This document shows positions 37,301 through 51,100 of a stretch of 64,000 nucleotides of DNA, piece by piece (positions within the stretch are counted from its first letter, which is position 1; each line of letters begins with the position of its first letter). The notes beneath the pieces were generated by a model. That model had not been told where the DNA came from, made no database searches, and saw nothing but the letters and a program-made list of their open reading frames with translations. The position numbers were made by a program, and so were the translations under genes. Origin of the DNA: Rotaria macrura (taxonomy: Eukaryota > Rotifera > Eurotatoria > Philodinida > Philodinidae); contig OENT01000183.1 in NCBI GenBank assembly GCA_900239685.1, positions 104,739-168,738 on the forward strand, read 5' to 3'.

Positions 37301-39624
37301 GCCTCATATACGCATGACGGGCTCCTATTTTCCAATAAAGAGAAGTATGCTTTCCCTTTTGTTTGTTTTTCTTTCGGTGTCTTAGTCAGCGTGATTATGT
37401 ATTTCATAGTATAATCAAAGTCGTCAATCGACAATACATTTTTACGTGTCACTGAATGTTTATAGTTCAATGAATATTTTTACGTTTACTTTACATTTAG
37501 ATTCGCTAGTAATATTGCAATTGAGATATTTCTCATCGACCATTCACTTGAAAGACATGTTGAACGGTATTTTGCTTTTTTACCATACCTTGAAAAGGTA
37601 TTCCTACTTATCGAATCTTATTTCAATGATTTCTTTTACTTCTTCTGGCCTTCGCATTCGACTTTAGTTTGATATTTTTAGTATATGATTGATAAAATAG
37701 GTAAGAGCGTCGTAGCTTAACTTGATGGATTACCTCATTAGAAATCATGTTTATATATATATATATATATATCATAATCGATATTTCTGTATTGATTTTA
37801 TCACACTTTCATCAAATCGTAGAGTATTAAAAAATAACAGAACTCTTTCTGACTTTTCTTTTTCTTTCTGGCCAAATTAGAATCAGATTATAAAATTACT
37901 GAAGCTGAAAATGTTTTTAAGAACGCATATAAGTGAATACAATACACATCACTCTCCACTGTGCATATAAGCAAAAAAAGAACGACTGATACTCTGAGAG
38001 AAACGTCTGTAAATTGTACAAAAGCTAATGTTTAGTCGTACTTACGTATAAAAATCGTTTTTCCTGTGACTATTTGCCTGTTGTCATTGCAAAGGTATTT
38101 ATTCTTATATTTTTTCATTGGATATATGCATTAGAAACTCTTAGTTCTCGTTTTGAACGTTCAAGTGCTGTTTTTTCTTGCTTGGAGTAAGATCGATGTA
38201 TACAATAGCAAAATAATTAGATTAACTATCTTGTTCTTATTAAATGGATCCTTTATGACAGTTACAAAGTATCAAATCATTGCTGATTTTGAATGTAGAA
38301 TAAAACATTATTATGTTAAAATATGCAAGACAGCAATGAAAACAAAAGTCGAAATAAATCATTCGACAAAAAATACAAAATTTGAATTTTTCTTTCGATA
38401 TACTGTTGATTTCCGTTCGAACCAAGGGCATCTAGTATATTTTCACGACAATAAAGTAAAAAAGACTACCATGATTTTTTCTTTCATCTGATTTAACTTT
38501 GATACGCCGATGATAAGGATGGAATGACACATGATTCTTTTCTTAAGTCGTACATTGACAGATACATGCGAAGTCTTCCCTTAATATAGGTATGACGTAG
38601 CAGAGAAGAATTTCCTAATAAGATAGGAATCTTCTTCTATCAGTTTATTTTTGATGATGATCTACTATTGCAGGTGAAGAAAAAAAAAGGAAATACGGCT
38701 TAAGAAAGTAGATTTTTCTTCACGCATTTGTTGTGTGTTTTTATTTTCTCTGAAAAAGATTAATTCTATTAGAAATGAGTAAAAAGAGACGCATATTTAT
38801 ATATATATATAGATAACAAGAATTTGAAATTTTATTTTAATGAGGAGAACTACTTAGAATATTTAAAGAGGTCATCAAGATATAAATGCTTTACTCTTCG
38901 TAAGAACTTCGCTTTTTTTCTATTCACATGAATAGGTAATAGAGCAGAAATAAAAACAAACATTAGTAATCCAATCATTTTGTCTAAGAAAACAAAACGA
39001 GGAAGGGAAAAAAATATATACCGACGCACGTACAAAACGCATCATATCGTATGTACTTGTTTCTTCTTATCGTTTATATATCATATTGATAGTTTCCTTT
39101 CTTTTCAATGTTATACTTACAAAATAAACAATAAAAAACATAGAAAAAAGAATCCCTCATTATATAGATACTTTCGTTAATGAACCGTAGAATATACGTG
39201 GACGCGCCTGCTTAAGTAGATTTCACTAATCAAATAGAGAATAGAAAATTAAAGAAAAGAAAATCAACTTTTTTTGTTCCCTCGAAGGATGAATGACGGT
39301 TAAGAAAAGCTTCTGTCACAGTGATGACATTTGTTGGAATGACAGTTAATTGCAAAGTTGTTTGTTATTATTGTTCTTATTATAGTTTCTGTTTTCTTCA
39401 TCATCATCTGACAAGATCACCACTAACTAGAACTTCTCATTCTATCTTCTAACACAAAATATTTTCCGTATCTTATCTATACTACGTCGGATAGGGACAG
39501 CCATGAGGTCTCTATTAGTTAATAAATATTGTCTATCTTCTAGAAGTAAAACGAGAATAGTATTATTATAAATAATTCATTATATCTATGAATAAAAATG
39601 ATGTGTTAAATCATATAGTTCAAT
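34331..39624. other. Gene-poor intergenic region
   Basis: About 5.3 kb. The start holds the GH20 3' flank. A TGG repeat lies at about 34478-34501, TA repeats at about 34692-34708, 37753-37772 and 38797-38811. Frames at 36941-37210, 37446-37667 and 38153-38491 show no domain, and I do not call them. No RNA gene or element is recognised. Confidence 0.5.
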
Positions 39625-39645
39625 AGCCCGAACAAAGCAAGCGTC

Positions 39646-41856
39646 ATGACAAACGTTAATGGAAGTGATTTTATAAATGCTATGAATTCTTCTAATATAT
39701 CATCATCATACGAAGATAATGAAACCGTTTGGTATGGATCAGCATACGATGGATTAGCAAAAACTATTTCTGAACGTTTAGAAATTGTTGAACGTTTAAC
39801 AACTCATATAACACTCATTGTATCCATCATTGGTTTAATTGGTAATGCATGTACAATAGTTGTACTTAATCGACAAATTATGCGTAAATGGCGTTCCTCT
39901 GTATTATTATCATCATTGGCTGCTGTAGATTTTCTTTATTTATTAATTATATTTTTATCCATTATCGATGAACTAACAAATCAAACAATTGGCTTTAATC
40001 GATCATTAATTCTATGTCAATCGACTGTTTACATTACACATGTTTGTTCATTTTTATCGGCTAACTTTACATTATCATTTACATTGCAACGCTTTGTTGC
40101 TGTTGTTTTTCCATTACATGCGCATACAATAATATCAAGTCGTTCATCGACAACAACCATATTAATCTTAGTACTTTTTGGTTGCAGTTTCTATTCATTT
40201 AGTTTCTTTCTAACCAATATATCAATAGGAAAATGTCGAGAAGATGAAACTTATCCGGCATTGTTTCCATTACTAATCGCTGATATATGTCTAACATTTG
40301 TCATACCGTTTACTTTTATAGTTACATTTAATTGTGCCATTGTATATAAGTTACGGCATCGAAAAAAGTTTTCATCTCTTTTCGGTAAGTTCTATTATTT
40401 GAATGTTATTGAATCTAATTCAGTGAATAATCTAGATACAATTAATTAGATAGTTTTTGTTATTGCTGTATTTTGCGTTTTTGACAACTGAAAATCAATG
40501 GAAAACATGATGACATCTAGACAATTTGCGAAACAAAAATTAATCATACAGTTGTGGTACATAATTCTTTTTATCTACAAATTCAGTAACCGTTTTGACA
40601 GGATTCATTCTGTTGAAGTACGGTGCTTGACTTCATTAAATATCATATTGGACTGTTGGCTACTGCAGTTATATGATATTCTAGAAATAAGTCGATTTTT
40701 TTTCTATTGAATTTGCTAAGTAAAAGAAAAAAGCCAAAAAACGAAGAATAGTATTACTTCAATGTATAAATGAATATCTGTTATCATTGCATCGTTGACA
40801 GTTGAAAAGACAATCGCAATATTATTGCCTGCGATTGAAAGTCAGCTATCGAGCCTTTAACGTAGCTAAAGTTATGTATAAGAAACGTTGAAACTATGAT
40901 ACGAAAGAAGTAAAAGGTTTCTTTCTCAAGTTTGGAATATAAAAGGAATATTCCTTGGGTGCTTTTATCGTGATGGACAAGATTCTAAGATACTGCTCAC
41001 ATGCTTTAACATGTTTTTATTTTCTCTTTTTGAAGTATTAGTATTCAGACGTTGAAAGAATATTTGAATAATCGTGTTCAATTCTTGATGAAAGGATTCA
41101 CTTAATTTTCTTGTTTTTGATCACTATATGCTTTTATTTTAACTGAAATTCGATATGTGGGAATACTTAATATCTAGAAATTGTCTCGTTTCTTTTGGAA
41201 CGTGTTTAGATGGTTCGTTAACGAGAAGAATGACAACTATTAATCAAGGAACACCTTCACCGATTGTCTTGCCTCGACTTTGTGATCATGCTGAAAACGA
41301 AACGTTATATGAAGAGAATCCGGGTATGAATGACTGTGTTTCATTGGAAAATGGTAATAAACCAATAAATCATTCGTTATTTTCACTACGTAAAAAGTCG
41401 GCATTACCCGGGGAAGTGGAAAGAAAATATAACGGCGGCACACTACGTCTCAATCAACCTCGCGCATCGACAATAACACTATGCAATGATGTAACGGCTA
41501 TAACATCAAATGTAACTACTAATCGACAAGCTATATCACAAAGAACAACGAAAATGCTCGTTATATGTTCAACAACATTTCTTCTATTTAACTCACCATA
41601 TTGTGCCGTTTTACTTTATTCGATTATATCGAAAGATGTTTTAGTACGTACACTTGGAATTTTGAGGCATTTTTATTTCATGTCGTTTTGTTTAAACTTT
41701 TTCCTTTATTCATTATGGGGTAATCGTTTTCGTCATGAATTCATTTCAATTTTAAAAACATGTTTTACACAAAAGTTTCATTTGCCATGGATAAAGGATG
41801 ATAAAATGCCGAAACAGTCATTTTCTACACGTATCAATACTAGAACAGCTGTATAA
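39646..41856 (+). CDS. Class A (rhodopsin-like) GPCR, probably peptide type
   Basis: Two exons, 39646-40384 and 41210-41856 (intron 40385-41209, GTAAGT...GTTTAG, phase 1), give 461 residues. An N-terminal tail with several N-x-S/T sites precedes seven hydrophobic segments: HITLIVSIIGLIGNACTIVV (TM1, with the GN motif), LLSSLAAVDFLYLLIIF (TM2, with the conserved Asp), a Cys before TM3 (LILCQSTVY), LILVLFGCSFYSFSFFL (TM4), LLIADICLTFVIPFTFIVTF (TM5), MLVICSTTFLLFNSPYCAVL (TM6) and FMSFCLNFFLYSLWGNRF (TM7). The DRY box is replaced by LQRF and the NPxxY by a CLNFFLY stretch, as in many invertebrate orphan peptide receptors. Intracellular loop 3 is long (about 110 residues) and polar. The ligand cannot be told from sequence. 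AATAAA lies at 41958-41963. Confidence 0.8.
40385..41209 (+). other. Intron of the GPCR gene
   Basis: An 825-bp intron that interrupts intracellular loop 3. A short frame at 40498-40710 lies inside it and has no recognisable content. Confidence 0.6.
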
Positions 41857-42127
41857 TAGTGCTTTTTCGTTTTGTTGTCTTTTTTTTTGTCGAACGAAAA
41901 TTTATATTTTTTGTGACCGTAAGTTTCGTTTCTCTCTTTTCTTTCGTACATCATTATAATAAATATACATATTCATTTTTATTCTCTGTTATGACTCCTT
42001 GATAAAACGAACGAGAAAACAAATAGTTCAAGTACCGTGTCAGAATTCGAGATAAAGATAGATAGGGATACTCCTCGATTATCTATTTAAACTGTAACGT
42101 GCACATACACAGAATAACAAAAAAGAA

Positions 42128-45100
42128 ATGCGTTTAACCGTGTATACTTGTCTTCTGTTGTTTTCTCTCATACAAGGTTAGTAGAAAAAAAAAGGAAAAC
42201 TTGAAATATTAAATTTGACTGCCACATATGTATAGGAAATGTTATTATCGATAATTTCATCGATGAAAAATGTAAGTTTGTAGACATACGATTTTACTAG
42301 TAAATATTTTTCTACTTTTCTTAGGTACATTTTCCCTATTAAAGTATAAATATGCGTCGAAGGCAATTTTTCAATATGTACCCAGCACTATAATCGAACA
42401 AACAACATTAAATATAACTGCCGATGTGAATTTTTATCAGTCGAGCTCATCTTGTAATCAATCTTTTGTAAAAGTAATTGATTCATTCGTCGGACAGACA
42501 ATAGACTAGCTAAAAATATGTATATCTGATTTCTTTCTTTAGTTACAAAATTTAGCTATCAATGAATTGCAAAATGATAACATTCATACGGATAGAAAAC
42601 AACTTGAAAAAGCTATTCTTCAAATATTCATTGAAATATTTGTTAGTGAAATTTTGTTTCTATAAGAAAAGAAAAATTCAATTTTGATTTTCTTGTTTTT
42701 CATTTAAAGAATATATTAGAAAATAATACACAGGATGTTATTTTCTTGAATGATAATAATTATAATCAATATCGTAGAATAAAAACCGTTCGAATCAATG
42801 ATGGTCAATTCATTGGAAATTCAATTTTCGCTGTAAGTTTACTTGTCAGATGAAATCGAATTTGATTATTCAACAAGTGGTGGCAATTCATTGTTATTTC
42901 TTTAAATAGGATTATTTGTTTAACAGATTTGTTCCTTCAACGAAAACAACATGTGAACAAATAATAAATGTGAATGAAAGAAAACTTGAAAAAAGTCTAT
43001 GCATATCTACAACTGCTAACCTTTTGACCATTAATCGACAGATTAGTTTTGTAAATAAAATCGATCATCAGACTTTTATGTTCAAGAACGAAAATTTAGT
43101 TTCAACTGTATTGAAAACAAAGAGCAAAGACGATTTTGATCTATTATTGAAACATATGTGTACAAACAATGAATTTGATCTACAATATCAATTAATCAAT
43201 ATGATGAATAATGATCTTGATGATGATGCTTTAAATAAAATTCTTTTTCTACATACAAATCAATATTCAAATTGTGAATGGTTAGAATTTTCATTGTTTT
43301 AAAACTTAAATTTTCGTTATTTCTCATCTGTATTTTTGTTTTCTATTCTAAAGGACAAACATCAATCAAATTGTGATTGATGTTACTCGTCACCAAGCCA
43401 CAGAATATATTTTCAAAAATTTCTTTCATGATGAACGAAAAATTGAATATTATCTTGATTTAATTGAAAGAAAATTGAATGATCAAACGAAAGAAATTTT
43501 AATAAAATACTTTCCTAAGTCATGTTTGATAACAAATATGATTACACTTCGTATGTTCATGTTTCTTTCACAAGACAATCTAACAATGCAATGTATATTA
43601 AATCGAAATAATCATATAAAATATCGATCTATAGCAGTGCGTTTTCTCGGTAACAAAAAACAATATGAAAATGATTTTCGAACAATATTAAATAGTGAAG
43701 ATGAATCTAGTGAAATGCGTATACTTTCATTTCAAGCCATATCTTCATTTCTTGATATTAATGAAATCAATAATTTAATTGAAAATACTCAATCGAATCA
43801 GCTTCGTTTTTACATGAAATCTCTATTCAAACAAAGCTCACTATGGTTAGCTAATTCTGGTTCATATGAATTTCCATTCGGCCGAATCAATATCCTATTC
43901 GATGATTATCTATCATCTTATCTACCGTATGTGGTTCAACTAGAATTTATAAATACCGTTGATATTGATATTTATTTTATTCGAAATCATAAACAACATA
44001 CGGTATGAATTTGTCGTTGTTTTTCTTGATTAGAATGAAAATTTTCTTTTCTCTTTTTGTTTCGTTGCATAGCCATTGGAAATTTTACTGATATTCAATA
44101 GAAAAAGTATAATTCGATTTTCCACACTGATTGATTTTTTCAAGTGGTTAAATAATGAGCGATTATTCGAAATGAAAACTGTTGATGGATTTCGCTTCAA
44201 AATAAATTTAAAAACTGATCTTAATCTTAAATGGTTCACTGGTTATTTTAATCAATTGAAGAACTTTTTTGAAAAGTAATTATATCTTAAAGAATATTTA
44301 ACTAAATATTTCTATCTCGCAATAAATTAATCGAAGTTACTAGCACTAGCCATCATTGATCGGACAGAATATATAATATCTTGTAATCAAGTTGCATACT
44401 TTTACACGTGTTAGGTTATTGTTAGCAGATCTATTTTATTTTATTGAACATCACGCCATTTCTATACTATTAGAGGTACACCAATAGTTGAGCCATCATT
44501 GATGAATTGCCAAAGAAACAAAATCAATACTCGATTATAGTTTTCAACTTAAAAATAGTGTACATCAGAGACGAGCACAGTGCAACATTCTCTATCCTGT
44601 GATGTGCTTATCTCTGGCATACACAAGTATGCAACATGTTCCTACGGCATTGATGACACGCTAGTGTATTTCTTCATATCAAAATGAATCATCTTGACAA
44701 AAACGAATACTTTTTCGAATTATGGCTGTGCTTGGAGGCCCATGGGAATAGAATATCCACACTCCTACTCTCCGTCAGTAACCAAAACCATCTAGTAGAA
44801 TTTGGTCCATGACCTTTTTTGGATTTCACAAAAGACCTTGTAATAGAACTGTAATGAATGTAGTAGGTAAAAAAAAAATTATAATAATTTGAAAAACTGA
44901 CTCATTTTCGTAAAGATCGATATCTTAGCTATGGAGAAATATAATAGCAAGTCATCAACTTCATTAGGAATGTGTTGCATGTTTCTATCTAAACTATTAA
45001 GAATAATCATAATGAAATCGTAGTTAGAATTCCTTAATAAATTCTCATGAGAAAACTTCCATCGATAAGATAATATTATTAAAAAACGGATTTAGAAACA

Positions 45101-48100
45101 TGAGAGGATGCCAATTTAACAATTGACACTGAATTAGACGAAATTTTGTACTCATTTAATACTAATTATGAAAAACTTTATCATTTAGATCAACGACTGG
45201 TATTGTTCTAAAAATTCAACATGGATTAGGTGAGATAATGACTGGATATGAACTAACTTTTAGTCTCGAATCTAATTTTAAAATTAATATCCATCGTCAT
45301 GAACATTCAACTTCGTATTTATGGCGTTCACTACAAAAAGAAAACATTTTTTTCGAAATCGAGTATGAAAATGATTTTTTTATCTAAGAGACTTTACTTT
45401 ATCTATAATGTTAATATAGTCAAAAAATAAATCCAATCGTGTATAATCAAAATATTTTACCGAAAACTTTTACATCATCATCATCATCTATCAAGGACTT
45501 TTGCTATATAATTCCGCATTTCGATTCAAAAATTTGTCTATCTTTTACTTTTGAACGTCTGTGGCCATCATCAATTGCAGTAGGATTTTTTTATTTATTT
45601 TTTGAATAAAAAAATTTTTTTTTTCATAAATTCAATTATTCGACTAGATTCGATTACTTTCGGATGATCCATCACTTGTCTACAATTTAACTTCATCGAA
45701 AAATTCTCTTCATTTTAATATTCAACAAAAGATTGTTCGATCGTATCATCTAAAACGAAGATATCATGAAAATACATGGATGCCTTATTATATTGAATTG
45801 TCAACACCAACAACGAACTATACAACATTGATTGATTGGCATAATCAAAATATTATTTCATTTAATATATTAAATAATAATCGATCGATTACAAATGGCA
45901 CAGGCCTATATAAATATGATCCATTGAAAAGCATTTCAATTAACCTAACCGATATTTATCCAAAACATGTTGGAAATATTTTTATTTACTACGATGGAAA
46001 TCTTACAATTAATGCACCGAAAATATTCGGCAGTGAATTATTAATGCGCATAGATCGTATATCAAGTTGGAAACATGCTCGCATTGAAATACAAGCTAAT
46101 AGAGCTTTTTTCTTCTTTCAACAAAATTTTCTATTCACTTTCTATTATGATATCCACCGATCGTCGTTTAATATTACGTTAACAAGAAATCAGAATAATA
46201 AATTTCAATGGGCATTTTTAAAAGATAATGCTCATATTCATCATTTATTTGCTGTTAATACATCATTGATAGAATTCGATCATCACACTCAGGTAATAAG
46301 ATTAACGAAGAAGAGTCTTTTTGTTGAGGTTAATGTCTACGGGGCTTGTCTAAACTAGAAAAGTTAATTCAGATTTAATGCACTTTTCAGGGGTGCATTT
46401 AAGTTAATGTACCAATCGAGAAAGTACTTGATCAGCTAATTAGAACGATGAATGTGTGTCGATAAAGTTGCCGTATATCATCGATAGATAGATCTTTCCA
46501 ATGCGATAAATGAACAATAGAAAGAAAGACAGAGACAACGATTTTTCATGAACACGTGCTAGAATTGTTCATTCTAACAACATCACAGTGGTCACTTCTC
46601 AGTTCTGATTGATGCATTATACTGATAAGTGATAAGTGTAGACACAGATACATTTAATTCGAAATTAATACCACATTATTTTTCTAGTGTAGACAATGTC
46701 CTAGAAGGAATTCTTGTATCAGATACGTAAACAAGATTTTCTCGATGATTGATTATCAGAAAAACGAATCAGCTTGTCAGAAATGGAACTATACTTTTGA
46801 CAATATGATCGATAATTTAGTGTGTTCTATAAATAATATCATTCAAAATCAAATTATTTGATCAAATGTAAAAATTGATATGTATTTAGGTTGAATATGA
46901 AAATTCTTCAAATCTTGTAATTCAAACTTCATCATTAATAAATGGATGGTCACTTTGGAATATTACCGTTCTTCTCAATGATTTCCAACGAATTCAAATT
47001 CAACTTAATCGATTCACGTTTAAATCGTGTATTGATGCTCGAACATTTGAATGCGAAATAACGTTCTATGATCGAAACCTTCTACGAACTTATTTTCACA
47101 TAAATCAATCAAACATAATCAATGCGTTAGTTGAAATACCTGGTTATCATTATGCAAGTGAGGGAAAATTAAGTGCAAATTATACAAATATTTCCATGGA
47201 TTTTCCAATCGTTGAAACAATACTTGATAAAACAAAAAAACGTTGTCATATTCATATCGATTTGTTTTCATTTCATACGAATCTTATTATTAATGTAACA
47301 TCGAATTTTCGAAACGAATACACATTTAATTCTATGCAACATTTTATATTTAACAATGCATCATTATATCAATCAAACATTCGAGTGTCACTAGTTATGA
47401 TAAAAATGCTTCACTATCCATTATTATCATTCCATAACTTTATTCAATATCTCGAAAATTCTCGAACTATTCAATTATGGAATAGTTCTATTATTTTACC
47501 TCCATTATTTTTTTCCAAGCCATTTTTATTGTATTATAAACAAGATTCACAATTATTTATGCAATTTTTTGATTTGGCTAATTTAACACAAACATTAACG
47601 AATTATCATATTTCAACAAAATTCGGTCTTCATATACTTATAATTAACGATTTATCAACAAAAATTAAGATTCATATCGAACAAATATTCATTGGTAAAC
47701 GTTATTCATTATTTTTTGAAATCGATCGAAATTGGATAATATCGGTAATTATAAATGAAAAGATTCGCTACGAATTTATATCATCACCAGTAGATTCAAT
47801 GCTTCTATTGAAACGAACCAATATAGATACAAATACAACTCAAATACTACCAATAAATTATTATATTGACAATCAAACATTAATAAGAATAGAAATATTA
47901 TTTACAAAAATCTTTTCATCCTTTGTTAATGATTTCATTTTTGATATATCATTAAAAAATCAAAATTTTAAATTATTATGTCATATACCATTATTTAAAA
48001 GAGAATTCTTTTCATTGGTATGGAATAGATATATACAAAAAGAATTATTTCATTTTCATGGCTTGATACAAACGACATTTTTACGAAGACGACGTTTTAT

Positions 48101-51100
48101 TGATTATGAATACAATTGGAATTTAGCATCGTTTCGTTTATGGACATTCAAGTCGTCTATAATTGTTTTTTCATTAGATGCAATCGAATTGAATTTCAAT
48201 GTGACAAATGATTACTTATGGTATGGTACATGGGCAATGGATTTCGTTTTAAAGTTAAATAATCGTAGAGAATTGATTCGATTTAATCATAAATATCATT
48301 ATACAACAATGAATTCGAATTTATTATTTGATCTTTATCTTATTAATTCACATTATGATCTTGATTTCAATTATTATCATTCAAATCATTCGATACACGG
48401 ACACCTGATCAATAATAAAGATAGACATAAAATCGATGGCTATTGGAATACAACTGCAAATGTTCTTCAATTAGATACTGAGCAAATGAAATCGATAACG
48501 ACAATAAAATCAACATATCTCAAGTCGATTATTAATATATATGATCAGCAAATAGGTGTTTTAATTGAGCACACAATCAATCCTTTTACAAATGATACAC
48601 AAGTCATCGAGGTATATGCTAACATGATAGATGATGATTGATAGATACTAACGTGCCATTATTTCATCAATATCTTTCATCGACTTTATGCCGTCGGGAT
48701 AGATGTTTCTTAGACGAGCGAGCCATTCAATTTTCTTGAGATATCAAAATTCACATGGGTATCATTCATTCAACGATAAATCATCTATTGCAATAATACT
48801 ACGAGCACGTAAACTATTAAGAATAGAATATTAGAAGTTTACAACAATATTTTGTCATATGAGTAGGTGACTCGTGTTTTGAAACTTCTGAATTCATCAT
48901 GAATTCCATGTAAAAATGAGTTTCTAGAGGAATGATCGCTGCAATAATTGAAAAATAAAGCTCAATCCATATATTTCAACACTAAATGAGGTACACATAC
49001 AAAATACGTACATCACCATGTATGTCAATTTGTTGTGCCTTTCTCTTTTTATAATGGACAAAGATTTATTCATGTATATCTTTTGGTTAAAAGAAGACCA
49101 CTGTTACAGATGAAGGGAATCATCAATAGAGTTAAAAAAACAATGATGCTTTACATATATATATATATATCTTAGATCTTTATCGATACTCAAATACGTG
49201 TAAAATTGTAGGAAACTTGATTTTTATTCTCGATTTCAAAAAACTTATTTCTAAACAATTCGAACTCGGACGCAGTTGTTGATGACGTCATTCCTGGTCT
49301 TACTGATTTAATTCATCTTTGAATGTATTTATTGAGTCTATGAGGAAGGAATTCATCTTTAAAATGAGTTTTATTAAATTCACTTAAGTAAAAATCATTT
49401 TTGAAAGCATAGAAAATTCGAAAGATGCAGATGTTATTGCTTGTGTTTTATCAACGAAGAATCGTAAGAAACCTTATCCTCGTGTTGTACTGATCGGAGA
49501 AGAAACTAGAAAATGTATTTCTTCATTGGGATCATCTCCCTAATTCTAAATAATTCAATAGATTTGACGAATCTTCGCTTCACTTGTTTTTCAGTAGTAC
49601 CGATTGATCATAATTGCAAAGAAGTATATAGATTAGTTGAGTATATGGTTGAATAAATGCATTGAAAACTCTACGCTTACTGACAAGTATGCATCAGCAT
49701 AGAAGTCTAGATATTTGAAGAGAGGGTTCCTTCAACTAGACTGCTATTTAACGATAACAGCGAGACTTAGCATGTGCATTCGTCAATGGATTCTATGGTC
49801 ATTCTGTATTTTTGTTTCAAGTTCATTCAAAGTTCGTCGAGCTCAATAATGTATACGTAATTGAGATAATATGTGCAAGATCCTGAGCATACAAATGCTG
49901 ATAGGTAGCTGGAGGAATTTCATATTTCAAAGATCAGTTAAGAGATATATGAAGTATTTATTTCAATAAATGAAAGAAAATAATCATCTTCATTCGAAAA
50001 AGATTCTCAGAAATCAAAACTTTGAATGTTTTCTTCTTTTCTACGTATTTGAATTTGACGACTACGCCCTAATACAATGTTCCATTAGGATATTCAAACA
50101 CTTGGTCCATGTATCAATCAATTATTGCCTAGATATTTTCATTTTCATAAAATATCCGATTTTTTTCTAAACTTACAATCAAACGTCCATTGTTGATTGA
50201 TACTTGACTCAAAACTAAATGAACCCTATGTCATATTTTAGTGTAATCCGTATTTAATAATACAACTACGTCCACGATTATTTACTATGCACTATTATAC
50301 ATTGAACGATGGTCTGTCAACACTTATGTTTGAATGGTCAACGCTTTCCTATTTGTCTTGGAATTATACAGGTCATGGACGACGTGTGATACCTATGACT
50401 AAATTCGAAATAGATTTTCGCACGAAATACATAATTCATCTTCATACAACAACATTTAGGAATTCAATAATCTATAATAATAAAAAACATCAATTAACTG
50501 TACGTCGAGAACCGATGGGAGACGATGCAGATGATCGTTATATATTCAAAGCTAGACTTCATCATAATCAAACATTTGTAATGCATCTTCAAGTATTAAA
50601 TAATCATTATGAGATCGTTGGAAATCCTTATGATGATGATTTTCATTGGAAACTTCACGGATATTTTCAACGTGATCCATTCAATGGCTCACTATTAATA
50701 TCGAATAATGATTGGTGGTTATCATCAAGATTAGATTTTAATTCATCCTTATACATTTCTACGGGAAGCTATGTTCAATATATTTCAACATCTGATCCTC
50801 AAATAGCTTTCGAAATTCTTTTAAAAAATCGTTTCCATGTTGCTTTACAATATGCGGGTTTACAATCTTTAATAGCTGTGAAAATTTCACATGTTTCCTC
50901 TCATGTGAATATATGTTTTTCGTCGAAATCAATCAATACAACGAGATTTCATATTAATTTTCAATTGAATAATCAAATAAATCAAAGTTGGATACTTGAA
51001 TTGAATAATGATAGATTTTACCTCTACAATCACGATTATGAATTCATTTTTAATGGTAGTTTAAATGATTTTTCTTTCCAACATTCTATTGAAAATAAGA

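Noticed and set aside
38153-38491. 112-codon frame in the gap before the GPCR
   Set aside because: It has no domain, signal peptide or splice context, and its composition matches the surrounding non-coding DNA. I cannot exclude it without transcripts.
40498-40710. Open frame inside the GPCR intron
   Set aside because: It lies in a phase-consistent intron and encodes nothing recognisable.
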